Shown: positions 1 through 8,704 of the stretch, piece by piece
Position numbering within the stretch: position 1 is the stretch's first letter
How the letters are laid out: each line of letters starts with the position of its first letter
DNA from: Porphyromonadaceae bacterium COT-184 OH4590
Lineage (GTDB): Bacteria; Bacteroidota; Bacteroidia; Bacteroidales; Paludibacteraceae
Assembly: GCA_000768855.1 (NCBI GenBank)
Contig: JRAN01000031.1
Coordinates: forward strand, 1-52,721
Length of the DNA: 52,721 nt
Reading direction: 5' to 3'
The notes under the pieces: model-generated
What the model was told of the DNA's origin: nothing
Seen by the model: only the letters and a program-made list of their open reading frames with translations
Database searches by the model: none
Position numbers and translations under genes: made by a program

Positions 1-223
1 CTCTGTGGATGTACGGTTTCCGTACTGCTTGTTCAACAAGATAGACCGCTGTTGGTGAAAGATATACGTACATAAAAATTTTGAGTTGTATTTTTTATCC
101 TATAAATTCAATTAGGAAATGTAACATGATTAGTTAGAAAAAACACAATGTTTTAATTGCAGTATCACAATTATTTTCTAATTTTGTGGTTTAAATTGTA
201 TTAAATAAACTTTTAAAATAAGT
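1..223. other. Left edge, no assignable gene
   Basis: The first 75 bases are open on the plus strand up to a TAA at 73-75, and a second frame is open to a TGA near 57. Either could be the tail of a gene cut by the window edge, but neither short peptide is recognisable. A small perfect hairpin (GTACGG, loop TTT, CCGTAC) lies at 11-25. From about 76 to 223 the sequence is very AT-rich and is presumably the leader of the following TPR gene; no clear TAnnTTTG promoter element was identified. Confidence 0.3.
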
Positions 224-3200
224 ATGAGAAAAATATTTGTTTTGGGATTGTTTTTATTGTGTATCAATCTGATATTTGCTCAGGAGACACAAATAAGAAG
301 TAATAAGGACCATCTGTTCGAAGAAGGAAAATCTCTTTTTATACAACAGAAATATGGTGCTGCTCAAAAAACTTTTCAAGCCTATTTAGCCGAAACAGAC
401 GAGAGAAATGGGCATTATGCAGACGCATTGTACTATATTGCCTGTGCTACTTACGAAATAAACGACCCAAAATCTGAAGAGATATTGAAAAATTTCATCG
501 AAAAATATCCTTATTATCCGATGCAGAATCGTATTATGCTGATGTTGGGACAGTTATATTTCGAAGAAAAACAGTATCAGCAAGCAACCAACTATTTATC
601 GAGAGTTGACCGCACCGACCTAAACGAAAAAGAAGCCGAACAATACTATTTTGCTCAAGGAGTCTGTCTATTGCAGCAAAAGGACTACCAATCGGCAAAA
701 CTCAATTTTATGAGAGTAAACTATTCAAAAGAGTATATCGACGACAAAAACTATTATATCGCTTATTGCGATTACTGTTTGAAAGATTACAATAAAGCTT
801 TGGAGGGTTTTGAGAAAAGCAAAAATACCAAATACGAAGAGGCGACGATGTATCATATCTTGCAGATTTATGAGCAAACAGGCAACACCTCACAAGCATT
901 ACAAACAGGTAAACAACTGATAGCCAAACACCCATCAAATCCAAACAATTCGGATGTATTTAGAATTTTGGGCGAAACCTCATACAAAGCACAGAATTAT
1001 AAAGATGCTATAAGCTATCTGACCCAATACGAAAAATCGTCTGCAAAAGTTCAACGAGAAAATATGTTTATACTTGGCATAAGCCTCTATAAAACGGGGC
1101 AATATGCCAATGCAATCAAATATCTGTCCAAAGCCACAACCCAACCGGACGAAATAGCCCAAAATGCATATTTTACAATTGGTCAATCCGCATTAAAAAT
1201 CAAGGATATACAACAAGCAAAAATGGCTTTTAATTCAGCTTATTCTATTGGTATAGACAAAAAGATAAACGAAGAAGCTCTTTACAATTACGCTATAGCA
1301 ACTTATCAGACAGGCTCTATATTTGGCGAAAGTACAAAGGCTTTCAACAATTTTTTGAGCAAATACCCAAATTCTCCCCATTCGGACGAGATACTAAATC
1401 TATTGGCTTCGGCATATATGACCGAGGGTGATTATCAAGAAGCTCTGCAAGCGATAAGCTCCATAAGCAAGCCAAATCAAAAAATTATTCAAGCCAAAGA
1501 GTATGTACTTTTTAAACTTGGAGTAAAAAGTTTCAACGAAAAACAATATGCTCAAGCCGAAAACTATTTGTCGCAATCGATACAGCTAAACAATAATCAA
1601 TCAATCACACCACAAGCATTTATGTTTAGAGGAGAGACATATTTTATCAATAAAGATTACAATAAGTCTATAAATGATCTCAAAACATTTGTATCCAAAA
1701 ACAAAAACAACAACACTTCGGATGCAGCCAAAGCCTTCTATACACTTGGGTACAACCATTTTTATCAAGAGCAATGGGATAATGCACGTCAATGGTTTTC
1801 GCAGTATCTGTCGAAAGAACCAAACAAGAAATCGGCTTACTATTTCGATGCATTGAACCGTATAGGAGACACATATTTCTACAAACGCGATTTCAAAAAT
1901 GCATCCGACAACTACTCAAAAGTAATAGCTTCCAACTCCTCAAACGTAGATTATGCCCTTTACCAAACGGCTTTTATAAAGGGATTGCAAAAAAGATATA
2001 ACGAGGAAATAACCGAAATGCAAAGATTAATAAAGAATTATCCAAACTCCGTATATGCTCCCAAAGCTCAGTATGAGATAGGACGAGCCTACGTTTTGCA
2101 AAACAATTACAACAAGGCGATAGCCGAATACAACGTGGTTTTAGCGAATTATCCGCAAAGTCCGGTAGCAAAAAAGGCTATTCTCGAAATAGGTATGCTC
2201 TACGAAAATATGGGGAAAACAGACCAAGCCATTGCTACATACAAGAAGGTTGTAGAAAAGTATCCGGGTAGTGAACAGACCAATGTGGCATTGGAAAGCA
2301 TACAGAATCTTTATGTCGAAAAAAATGATGTAGCCTCATATATGGCTTATACGAAATCGTTAGGTACATCGATCGTTGCTAATGTAACAATCTCTAAAGA
2401 AGACTCGCTATCTTATATTGCTGCCGAAAAAGCCTATGCAAAAAAGGATTATAAAAGTGCTATCGGCAGCTTGAATAGCTATATAAATAACTTCTGTATA
2501 AATAGAAACACAACTAATTGCATAAATGCGACTTACTATCTGGCAGAGAGTTACTATGAAACCAACAATATGCCTATGGCATTGGAGCAATACAAAGTAA
2601 TAGCTATGCTCGACGGCAGTAAATACCAAGAGTCATCGTTGATGCGTGCCGCCGAAATAGCTTTCGTCGAAAAACAGTTTGAGCAAGCAGCCGAGTATTT
2701 CAAAAAACTAAAGGTTGTAACAGTAAGTACTGACACCAAATTTAAGTCTCAACTCGGTATCTTACGCTGCTACTATCAAACCAACGATCACGCTCTGGTA
2801 GTTGATAATGCTACAATATTGCTAAATAGTCCGACTACTCCTGAGGTCGAACGCGAAGCTCGCTATAGCCGAATGAAATCACTTATCGCTCTTAAAGACA
2901 GCTCTGAGGCTTTGGCAGATATACAATATCTGAAAAACGACATCAGCAACTCTATGGGTGCGGAGGCATCATTCATTGGAGCAGAGTATCTGTACAACAG
3001 CAATAAATTGCAACAAAGTGAAGATGAGATAATGGCGTTTATAGACAAAAAATCGCCCTTTCAGTATTGGATAGCACGTTCTTTTGTATTATTGGCAGAC
3101 ATCTATATTGCACAAAAAGATGATTTTCAAGCAAAACAATATTTGATTACTCTAAAAGAAAATTACAAGGCAAAAGATGATATAGCACCAATGATTGAAA

Positions 3201-3250
3201 CCCGATTAGCTGATATTGACAAAAGATACAAAGAAACAATAATTGAGTAA
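224..3250 (+). CDS. Large secreted tetratricopeptide-repeat (TPR) protein
   Basis: The protein is 1008 residues. It begins with a clear signal peptide (MRKIFVLGLFLLCINLIFAQ, residues 1-20) and so is exported, probably to the periplasm. The rest is almost entirely alpha-helical TPR-type repeats of about 34-37 residues. Typical signatures such as YYLAESYY, YQEALQAI, AYYTLGYNHFYQ and AIAEYNVVLANYPQSPVA recur from about residue 30 to the C-terminus. TPR arrays are protein-binding scaffolds and no catalytic motif is visible. Proteins of this size and layout are common in Bacteroidales, where they are annotated only as TPR proteins; a role in envelope assembly is inference. The following lipoprotein gene starts 40 bases downstream on the same strand and may be co-transcribed. 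Confidence 0.9.
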   Translation: MRKIFVLGLFLLCINLIFAQETQIRSNKDHLFEEGKSLFIQQKYGAAQKTFQAYLAETDERNGHYADALYYIACATYEINDPKSEEILKNFIEKYPYYPMQNRIMLMLGQLYFEEKQYQQATNYLSRVDRTDLNEKEAEQYYFAQGVCLLQQKDYQSAKLNFMRVNYSKEYIDDKNYYIAYCDYCLKDYNKALEGFEKSKNTKYEEATMYHILQIYEQTGNTSQALQTGKQLIAKHPSNPNNSDVFRILGETSYKAQNYKDAISYLTQYEKSSAKVQRENMFILGISLYKTGQYANAIKYLSKATTQPDEIAQNAYFTIGQSALKIKDIQQAKMAFNSAYSIGIDKKINEEALYNYAIATYQTGSIFGESTKAFNNFLSKYPNSPHSDEILNLLASAYMTEGDYQEALQAISSISKPNQKIIQAKEYVLFKLGVKSFNEKQYAQAENYLSQSIQLNNNQSITPQAFMFRGETYFINKDYNKSINDLKTFVSKNKNNNTSDAAKAFYTLGYNHFYQEQWDNARQWFSQYLSKEPNKKSAYYFDALNRIGDTYFYKRDFKNASDNYSKVIASNSSNVDYALYQTAFIKGLQKRYNEEITEMQRLIKNYPNSVYAPKAQYEIGRAYVLQNNYNKAIAEYNVVLANYPQSPVAKKAILEIGMLYENMGKTDQAIATYKKVVEKYPGSEQTNVALESIQNLYVEKNDVASYMAYTKSLGTSIVANVTISKEDSLSYIAAEKAYAKKDYKSAIGSLNSYINNFCINRNTTNCINATYYLAESYYETNNMPMALEQYKVIAMLDGSKYQESSLMRAAEIAFVEKQFEQAAEYFKKLKVVTVSTDTKFKSQLGILRCYYQTNDHALVVDNATILLNSPTTPEVEREARYSRMKSLIALKDSSEALADIQYLKNDISNSMGAEASFIGAEYLYNSNKLQQSEDEIMAFIDKKSPFQYWIARSFVLLADIYIAQKDDFQAKQYLITLKENYKAKDDIAPMIETRLADIDKRYKETIIE

Positions 3251-3290
3251 CAAAGAAACAAAAAACATCCGAAAAGAAACTTCATATTTT

Positions 3291-4328
3291 ATGAAAAAGA
3301 CAAATTTAAAATGGATAATAATATTATTATCAGCTATCACAGTGGTATCGACAATGCTTGTCGGCTGTAAAAATAATATTCAAAACATCGAATATGTTTA
3401 TGACATATATGTCGCCGGTTACTACGGAGATAAGGCTGTGCTTTGGAAAAATGGAACACCTATTGAACTCACTAATGGGCAAAAAGATGCAACAGCTCTT
3501 CAAGTATGTGGTTCAGACAACGATATATATGTTGTAGGCTATGAAGTTGCTGATGGTAGTAAAAACAAAATAGCAATGTTATGGAAAAATGGTGAGCCAA
3601 TAAAACTTAGTGATGGACAAAAAGATGCAATAGCATATTCGGTATATGCAGTAAAAGAGAATATATACATGGCAGGGTACAAAAAAAACAACAAAAATAA
3701 AATGGTAGCCACACTGTGGAATAACCAAAAACAGACTGCACTTACAAATGGTACAAACAATGCTATAGCTCTTTCTGTATATTCTGATGGCATTGACACT
3801 TATGCAGCTGGATATGAATACATTAAAGGGAAAACCGTGGCAATGTTATGGAAAAATGGAACATCCATTAAACTCTCAAATGGACAAAAAGATGCAATGG
3901 CAAATTCGGTGTTTGTTAAAAATGGGGATGTATATGTAGCAGGATTCGAAAAAAATGAGAAAAACAAAATGGTAGCCACATTATGGAAAAACCAAAAACC
4001 GACAGCACTCACCGATGGTACAAGTAGTGCTACCGCTCTTTCTGTATATTTAGAAGGGGTCAATACATATGTTGCAGGTTACGAATCTGTTAACGGCAAA
4101 TCTGTGGTAATTTTATGGGAAAACGGAGTACCAACAAAATATAATAGTGATTCTAAGAATGCAGAAGCAAGGTCGGTATATGTAATTGACAATAACGTAT
4201 ATATGGCAGGTAATGAAGAAGACAAGGCTGTGCTTTGGAAAAATGGAACACCAACAATACTTGACAACAACAAAAAAGAATCGATAGCATATTCGGTATA
4301 CATAATAAAGAGAGAATCTAAAAAATAA
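3291..4328 (+). CDS. Lipoprotein of seven tandem ~45-residue repeats (probable beta-propeller)
   Basis: The start at ATG 3291 gives 345 residues with a lipoprotein signal peptide: hydrophobic core IIILLSAITVV, lipobox LVGC, lipidated Cys26. The open frame extends upstream to a TTG, but that would put 16 hydrophilic residues before the signal peptide. From about residue 38 to the end there are seven repeats of 40-46 residues. Each has the pattern YVAGYE, a charged turn, then LWKNGxP, a short Leu/Thr-rich strand, and AxAxSVY. Seven such blades fit a closed seven-bladed propeller (inference). No acidic residues follow the cysteine, so surface export by the Bacteroidota lipoprotein export signal is not indicated. 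Blades 2/4 and 3/5 resemble each other most, which points to duplication of a two-blade unit. Ligand and function are unknown. Confidence 0.8.
   Translation: MKKTNLKWIIILLSAITVVSTMLVGCKNNIQNIEYVYDIYVAGYYGDKAVLWKNGTPIELTNGQKDATALQVCGSDNDIYVVGYEVADGSKNKIAMLWKNGEPIKLSDGQKDAIAYSVYAVKENIYMAGYKKNNKNKMVATLWNNQKQTALTNGTNNAIALSVYSDGIDTYAAGYEYIKGKTVAMLWKNGTSIKLSNGQKDAMANSVFVKNGDVYVAGFEKNEKNKMVATLWKNQKPTALTDGTSSATALSVYLEGVNTYVAGYESVNGKSVVILWENGVPTKYNSDSKNAEARSVYVIDNNVYMAGNEEDKAVLWKNGTPTILDNNKKESIAYSVYIIKRESKK
3402..4310 (+). repeat. Seven in-frame tandem repeats of 120-138 bp
   Basis: These are the DNA-level copies of the blades in the lipoprotein gene. The segment around GTAGCCACA(C/T)T(G/A)TGGAA occurs twice (about 3705 and 3973), as does GCAATGTTATGGAAAAATGG (about 3573 and 3841). 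In both cases the copies are about 268 bp apart, as expected from tandem duplication of a two-blade module. Confidence 0.75.
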
Positions 4329-4337
4329 GGATTTAAA

Positions 4338-4366
4338 AAAGATAAAAAAGTCAATTTTTTATCTTT
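4338..4366. terminator. Bidirectional AT-rich terminator between convergent genes
   Basis: A perfect 12-bp inverted repeat (AAAGATAAAAAA, loop GTCAA, TTTTTTATCTTT) lies between the ends of the convergent propeller lipoprotein and glycosyltransferase genes. It is flanked by A/T runs on both strands, so it can act in both directions. It overlaps the last codon of the glycosyltransferase. Confidence 0.7.
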
Positions 4367-5085
4367 GCCCACAGCTTTCTGAAAAACATAGACGGATAGC
4401 CGTATAATAGAGCCATAAAACACAGCACTGTATTCATAAGCGATATTCTAAAAAAGTCTTTTCCTTTTCTAAAATGTGATATTCGTTCGTCGGAAGGCGG
4501 ATAATATACATTGATGAATTGAGGGATAAGTTCTATATTTCGCCAAGCACACCTTACCAATATCTCCAATTCCGACTCGTAGCGATTAGTGAAAAATCTC
4601 ATTTTTTTCATTATATATACAGGATAAAGCCTAAAACCTGTTTGGGTGTCGGGTAGAGTAATGCCGGTCTGTATCTTGAACCAAAAATTAGAAAATTTAT
4701 TTGCAAATCTATTACCCTGAGGCATATTAGGGTTATCGAAACATCGAGAGCCTATTATAAGAGCATCTTCTTTTCCTATTGCTCTATTTATCAATAGATT
4801 AATGTCTTTTGCCTTATGTTGTCCATCGGCATCAAGTGTTACCACATGTGTGAAGCCCAAAGAAATAGCCAAAGCAAAACCACGTCTCAGAGCATAACCT
4901 TTTCCTCTATTTCGAGAATATGTGATTAGACGGATATTATTAATTTTTTCTATAATACTAAGTGTACCATCAGTCGAACCATCATCAACAACAATAATAT
5001 TATCAACATATTGCACCACATCTTCAATAACATCTGCTATATGATTCTCCGAATTATATACAGGTATAACTACACAATATTTCAT
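4351..5085 (-). CDS. Family 2 glycosyltransferase
   Basis: The GT-A fold signature begins immediately at the N-terminus (MKYCVVIPVYNSE). It is followed by the nucleotide-binding DDGSTDGT motif near residue 35 and the metal/donor motif DADGQH near residue 85. This arrangement is typical of dolichyl-phosphate-mannose-synthase-like enzymes that transfer a sugar from a nucleotide donor to a polyprenyl phosphate or glycan. I chose the internal ATG at 5085 because the fold starts there; an ATG eight codons upstream (5109) is possible. At 244 residues it is the usual size for a soluble or peripherally bound member. There is only one weakly hydrophobic stretch near the C-terminus. Acceptor and pathway cannot be read from the context, since no other glycan genes are adjacent. 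Confidence 0.88.
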   Translation of the reverse strand: MKYCVVIPVYNSENHIADVIEDVVQYVDNIIVVDDGSTDGTLSIIEKINNIRLITYSRNRGKGYALRRGFALAISLGFTHVVTLDADGQHKAKDINLLINRAIGKEDALIIGSRCFDNPNMPQGNRFANKFSNFWFKIQTGITLPDTQTGFRLYPVYIMKKMRFFTNRYESELEILVRCAWRNIELIPQFINVYYPPSDERISHFRKGKDFFRISLMNTVLCFMALLYGYPSMFFRKLWAKIKN

Positions 5086-5146
5086 ATATTCATTAAAATA
5101 AATATTCAAAATTAAGATTTTTTTAATTTATATCATAAAAAAACAT

Positions 5147-5154
5147 TACCTTTG
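5147..5154 (+). promoter_or_regulatory. Bacteroidota -7 promoter element (TACCTTTG)
   Basis: TACCTTTG matches the TAnnTTTG consensus of the primary Bacteroidota sigma factor. It lies just upstream of the cobalamin riboswitch, where the promoter of the B12 locus is expected. The upstream -33 element is not distinct. Confidence 0.65.
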
Positions 5155-5159
5155 CATTG

Positions 5160-5345
5160 CATTGGTTTAATGTGTTTTATTACTAACACATTGATTAAAA
5201 GGGAATCGGGTGAAAATCCCGAACAGACCCGCTACTGTAAGTTCTATGCAACATTTTGACATAATCAACAATAGTCACTGCATTTAGTAATATAATGCGG
5301 GAAGGCTGTTCAAAATGAGGATAAGTCAGGAGACCTGCCGGTGCC
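5160..5345 (+). promoter_or_regulatory. Cobalamin riboswitch
   Basis: Conserved aptamer blocks occur in order. The GGGAATCGGGTGAAAATCCC stem-loop is at 5201-5220, followed by ACAGACCCGCTACTGTAA at 5223-5240. The GTCACTG core is at 5274-5280, then the TGCGGGAAGGC strand, and the B12 box AAGTCAGGAGACCTGCC is at 5323-5339. A strong peripheral hairpin (AATGTGTT/AACACATT, 5169-5192) sits at the 5' side. The aptamer is on the same strand as the BtuB-like receptor gene that follows. By analogy with characterised switches, adenosylcobalamin binding should repress the downstream genes. The expression platform between 5345 and 5489 was not resolved; a T-run at about 5352-5358 is present. Confidence 0.95.
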
Positions 5346-5489
5346 TTAATATTTTTTTAAAGCTTTCGAGGAATAGAGTTTTTAATTCGCGGATATAAAT
5401 CCTGTTTATATTTTACTTTCACTTCATTAGTGCATAACTGTTTAACAATTAATTAACACGATATTATATTTATATATTTATCATTGAAT

Positions 5490-7520
5490 ATGACTACAAG
5501 TAAAAAGGTAATCGCCTTAATAATAATATTTACTGTTGCTTTTAGTTCACTACTTACAGCTCAGAACGAGAAAGACAGTATTGAAAGTACTTCTCTTACC
5601 GAGGTAGTGGCAACAGCAAAGGAGCAAAAAGAAATCATAGCCGCACAGAAACTGTCGGGACAAGAACTAGAGACTCTTAACTCTTTTTCGGTTGCAGACG
5701 CTATAAGATATTTCTCGGGTGTACAGCTAAAAGATTACGGAGGTATAGGCGGTCTGAAAACTATCAACATACGCAGTATGGGAACAAATCAGGTAGGAGT
5801 ATTCTACAACGGAATACAGTTGGGAAATGCTCAGAACGGACAGGTGGATTTGGGAAAATTTTCGATGGATAATATCGAAGAAATTTCTCTGTACAATGGG
5901 CAACGAAGTAAAATCTTTCAGTCAGCACGTGATTTCGGCTCTGCAAGCAGCATCTATATACAGCCTCGTAAACCTCACTTTATAGCCAATAAGAATACCA
6001 ATATCAAATCGAACATAAAATTCGGCTCATTCGATCTAATAAATCCGTCGCTCCTTATGGAATACAAAATTAACAACAATATAAGCTTGTCATTTAACGG
6101 AGAATGGATCAATGCCAGTGGCAAATATAAAGTTCATTACAGACGAGTACTCCCTAAGAGTAAAATAATAGCTTATGACACAGTAGCCATCAGGCAAAAC
6201 GGAGACATAAATGCTGTTCGTCTCGAAGCAGCTCTATATGGCACACTCAAAAAAGGAGCTTGGAATATCAATTTATACAATTACAGTTCTGACAGAGGTG
6301 TACCTGGGGCTGTTATCAATAATAAATGGAAACGCGGGGAACGTATGCAAGACATAAACTCTTTTATACAGGGCAATATAAAACTCGCAATAAATGACAG
6401 ATGGAACACTTTACTAAACATAAAATATGCAAGCGATTATACACACTTCGAAAACTTTGATTATACGCTTTATCCCACAAATAACAAATTCAGACAAAAA
6501 GAGTTCTACATTGCCATGGCAAATCTTTTTTATTTGACTGATTTTTTGGATGTTTCTTTATCTTACGACTTCCAATACAATAAACTTGATGCAGACTTTC
6601 AACGTATGGACAATTATGACATATTTGCATACCCGCGAAGAACATCCCATTGGTTATCACTGGCAACGGCATTGAACTTAAATCGCCTGAAAATACAGGC
6701 GAGTCTGCTGGGAACATTAATTCACGAGACAGTAAAAAAATATAATGCCCCTGATGACAAACATGTTTTGACACCTGCCGTATTTGCCTCCTACCGATTA
6801 CTACCCAATGAAGATTTGCGACTGAATGCTTTTGCCAAAAAGATTTTCAGAGTAGCCACATTCAATGAGATGTATTATGTAGAGATGATAAGTTCAAATG
6901 TCAAACCGGAATATGCAACTCAATATGATTTGGGACTAAAGTATACCAAACATCCCAAATATTCTATCATAAAAAATATTGATGCACAGATAGACGTATA
7001 TTACAATCTGGTTGAAGACAAGATTATATGTACACCCAAAAGTCCATTGTTCAAATGGACAACCTACAATCTCGGACTGGTAAAAATCAAAGGATTGGAT
7101 GTTTCAGTAGGCAATATGTTCAAGATGGGAAACGTTTTTTTGCAGACAAAGTTGCAATATACTTATCAGGAGGCACGTAACTACACAGACCCCGGAGATA
7201 CTTTCTACGGTCATCAGATACCTTATATACCTTGGCACAGCGGTACAATAATATCCTCTATTCTATATAAGGACTGGACACTGAATTACAGTTTTATATA
7301 TACCGGAGAAAGATACAGCCAATCGGACAATATCGTATATAATCACGTACAGCCATGGTATACTCACGATGTTTCATTGGTAAAAACATTTCAAATCAGG
7401 GATATGAACTTCAAAGCAACATTAGAAGTAAATAATCTTTTCGACCAAGATTACGAAGTGATATTCAACTATCCGATGCCAAAACGCAATTACAGATTTT
7501 CATTAGTAGTAGAATTATGA
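5490..7520 (+). CDS. btuB: BtuB-like TonB-dependent outer-membrane corrinoid receptor
   Basis: The protein has 676 residues from ATG 5490; a TTG two codons upstream is ignored. A signal peptide (about residues 1-27, ending SSLLTAQ) is followed by a TonB-box-like region. A plug domain comes next (about 45-160, with SVADAIRYFSGVQLKDYGG and INIRSMGTNQVGVFYNGIQ). The rest is a 22-strand-type beta-barrel ending in RNYRFSLVVEL. The length is close to E. coli BtuB, and there is no N-terminal carboxypeptidase-like extension. Substrate assignment to cobalamin rests on the riboswitch directly upstream and the BtuG-like gene that overlaps its stop codon. The receptor would import corrinoids across the outer membrane using TonB energy. 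The inner-membrane BtuCDF transporter is not in the window. Confidence 0.88.
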   Translation: MTTSKKVIALIIIFTVAFSSLLTAQNEKDSIESTSLTEVVATAKEQKEIIAAQKLSGQELETLNSFSVADAIRYFSGVQLKDYGGIGGLKTINIRSMGTNQVGVFYNGIQLGNAQNGQVDLGKFSMDNIEEISLYNGQRSKIFQSARDFGSASSIYIQPRKPHFIANKNTNIKSNIKFGSFDLINPSLLMEYKINNNISLSFNGEWINASGKYKVHYRRVLPKSKIIAYDTVAIRQNGDINAVRLEAALYGTLKKGAWNINLYNYSSDRGVPGAVINNKWKRGERMQDINSFIQGNIKLAINDRWNTLLNIKYASDYTHFENFDYTLYPTNNKFRQKEFYIAMANLFYLTDFLDVSLSYDFQYNKLDADFQRMDNYDIFAYPRRTSHWLSLATALNLNRLKIQASLLGTLIHETVKKYNAPDDKHVLTPAVFASYRLLPNEDLRLNAFAKKIFRVATFNEMYYVEMISSNVKPEYATQYDLGLKYTKHPKYSIIKNIDAQIDVYYNLVEDKIICTPKSPLFKWTTYNLGLVKIKGLDVSVGNMFKMGNVFLQTKLQYTYQEARNYTDPGDTFYGHQIPYIPWHSGTIISSILYKDWTLNYSFIYTGERYSQSDNIVYNHVQPWYTHDVSLVKTFQIRDMNFKATLEVNNLFDQDYEVIFNYPMPKRNYRFSLVVEL

Positions 7521-8698
7521 AAAAGATACAATTAAATATCACATTGATATTGAGCGTAATAATATCTATTTTATCTTCTTGCCGTGAAGACGAACATATT
7601 GTAGTAAGCGATGTACAAATAATTCGCGATAAAACAGACCCAAACTCCAAAATAGCAGGGATGTATCTTGTAAACGAAGGAAATATGGGCAGTAACAAAT
7701 GTACTTTAGACTATCTCGATTATACAGAGGGCATATATATGCGAAATATATACCCTGAACGTAATCCCACAGTTGTAAAAGAACTAGGTGATGTTGGTAA
7801 TGATGTACAGATATATGGCAATAAACTGTACATTGTTGTAAACTGTTCTAATAAAGTGGAAGTATTGAATGCCCGCACAGGGGTTCGGATAAAACAGATA
7901 GAGATTCCCAATTGTAGATATATATGTTTCCGCCGAGAACACGCTTATGTAAGTTCTTATGTAGCAGGTGTTCTTATAGACCCCAATGCACCTTTGGGAG
8001 CCGTATTCAAGATAGATACCACCAATCTACAAGTAGTAGATAAAGTAACCGTAGGTTATCAGCCCGAAGAGATGGCAGTTTTGGGTGATTATTTATACGT
8101 TGCCAATTCGGGCGGTTATCGAGTACCATATTATGATAATACAGTATCAGTAGTCGAATTCGAAGGCTTCCGCCAAGAGCAACAAATAGTTGTAGGACTT
8201 AATCTACATCGAATCAAAACTGACAAATACGGTAAACTATGGGTCAGTTCACGTGGAAATTATAATGATATATATTCGCCATACGGAAGTGTACCTTCCA
8301 ATCTCTTTGTTTTGGATAAAAGAGTCGGTTACAACGAAATGATTGTAACCGATACAATAAATATACCTTGCTCCAATATGGCTATACATGGTGATTCTCT
8401 ATATTTGTACAGCCACGACTACGACAATATAACACAGCAAAGCACCCTTACGTATGGTATCATCAACATAAAGACAAAAAAAGTCATCAGTAAGAATTTC
8501 ATTACAGATGGTACAGAGAAAGAGATAAAAATGCCCTATGGAATAAGTATTCACCCCGAAACAGGTGATATCTATGTAACCGATGCAAAAAATTATGTTT
8601 CGACAGGAACCCTATCTTGCTACAATAAAGAGGGTAAACGCAAATGGCGGGTAAGTACAGGCGATATTCCGGCACACATGGTATATCTAAAAAAATAA
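7517..8698 (+). CDS. btuG: BtuG-like surface lipoprotein (YncE/DUF5074-type beta-propeller)
   Basis: The start codon overlaps the receptor stop (ATGA), which implies translational coupling. The 393-residue product has a lipoprotein signal with lipobox LSSC (Cys22). The acidic stretch REDE immediately follows and resembles the Bacteroidota lipoprotein export signal, so exposure on the cell surface is likely. The body is repeat-rich beta structure with VNEGNMGSN near residue 52 and NKLYIVVNCSNKVEVLN, NYLYVANSGG and TGDIYVTDAKNY strands, as in YncE-like seven-bladed propellers. In Bacteroides, BtuG is a propeller lipoprotein that caps BtuB and binds cobalamin very tightly. Position, anchor and fold all fit that role here. 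The gene symbol is by analogy; orthology was not tested. Confidence 0.8.
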   Translation: MKKIQLNITLILSVIISILSSCREDEHIVVSDVQIIRDKTDPNSKIAGMYLVNEGNMGSNKCTLDYLDYTEGIYMRNIYPERNPTVVKELGDVGNDVQIYGNKLYIVVNCSNKVEVLNARTGVRIKQIEIPNCRYICFRREHAYVSSYVAGVLIDPNAPLGAVFKIDTTNLQVVDKVTVGYQPEEMAVLGDYLYVANSGGYRVPYYDNTVSVVEFEGFRQEQQIVVGLNLHRIKTDKYGKLWVSSRGNYNDIYSPYGSVPSNLFVLDKRVGYNEMIVTDTINIPCSNMAIHGDSLYLYSHDYDNITQQSTLTYGIINIKTKKVISKNFITDGTEKEIKMPYGISIHPETGDIYVTDAKNYVSTGTLSCYNKEGKRKWRVSTGDIPAHMVYLKK

Positions 8699-8704
8699 TT
8701 GAAT

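Noticed and set aside
1-75. Truncated gene at the left edge
   Set aside because: Two frames end within 75 bases, but neither peptide is recognisable, so no product can be supported.
3243-3290. TTG at 3243 as start of the repeat lipoprotein
   Set aside because: It would add 16 hydrophilic residues before a standard lipoprotein signal peptide and overlap the TPR gene; ATG 3291 fits better.
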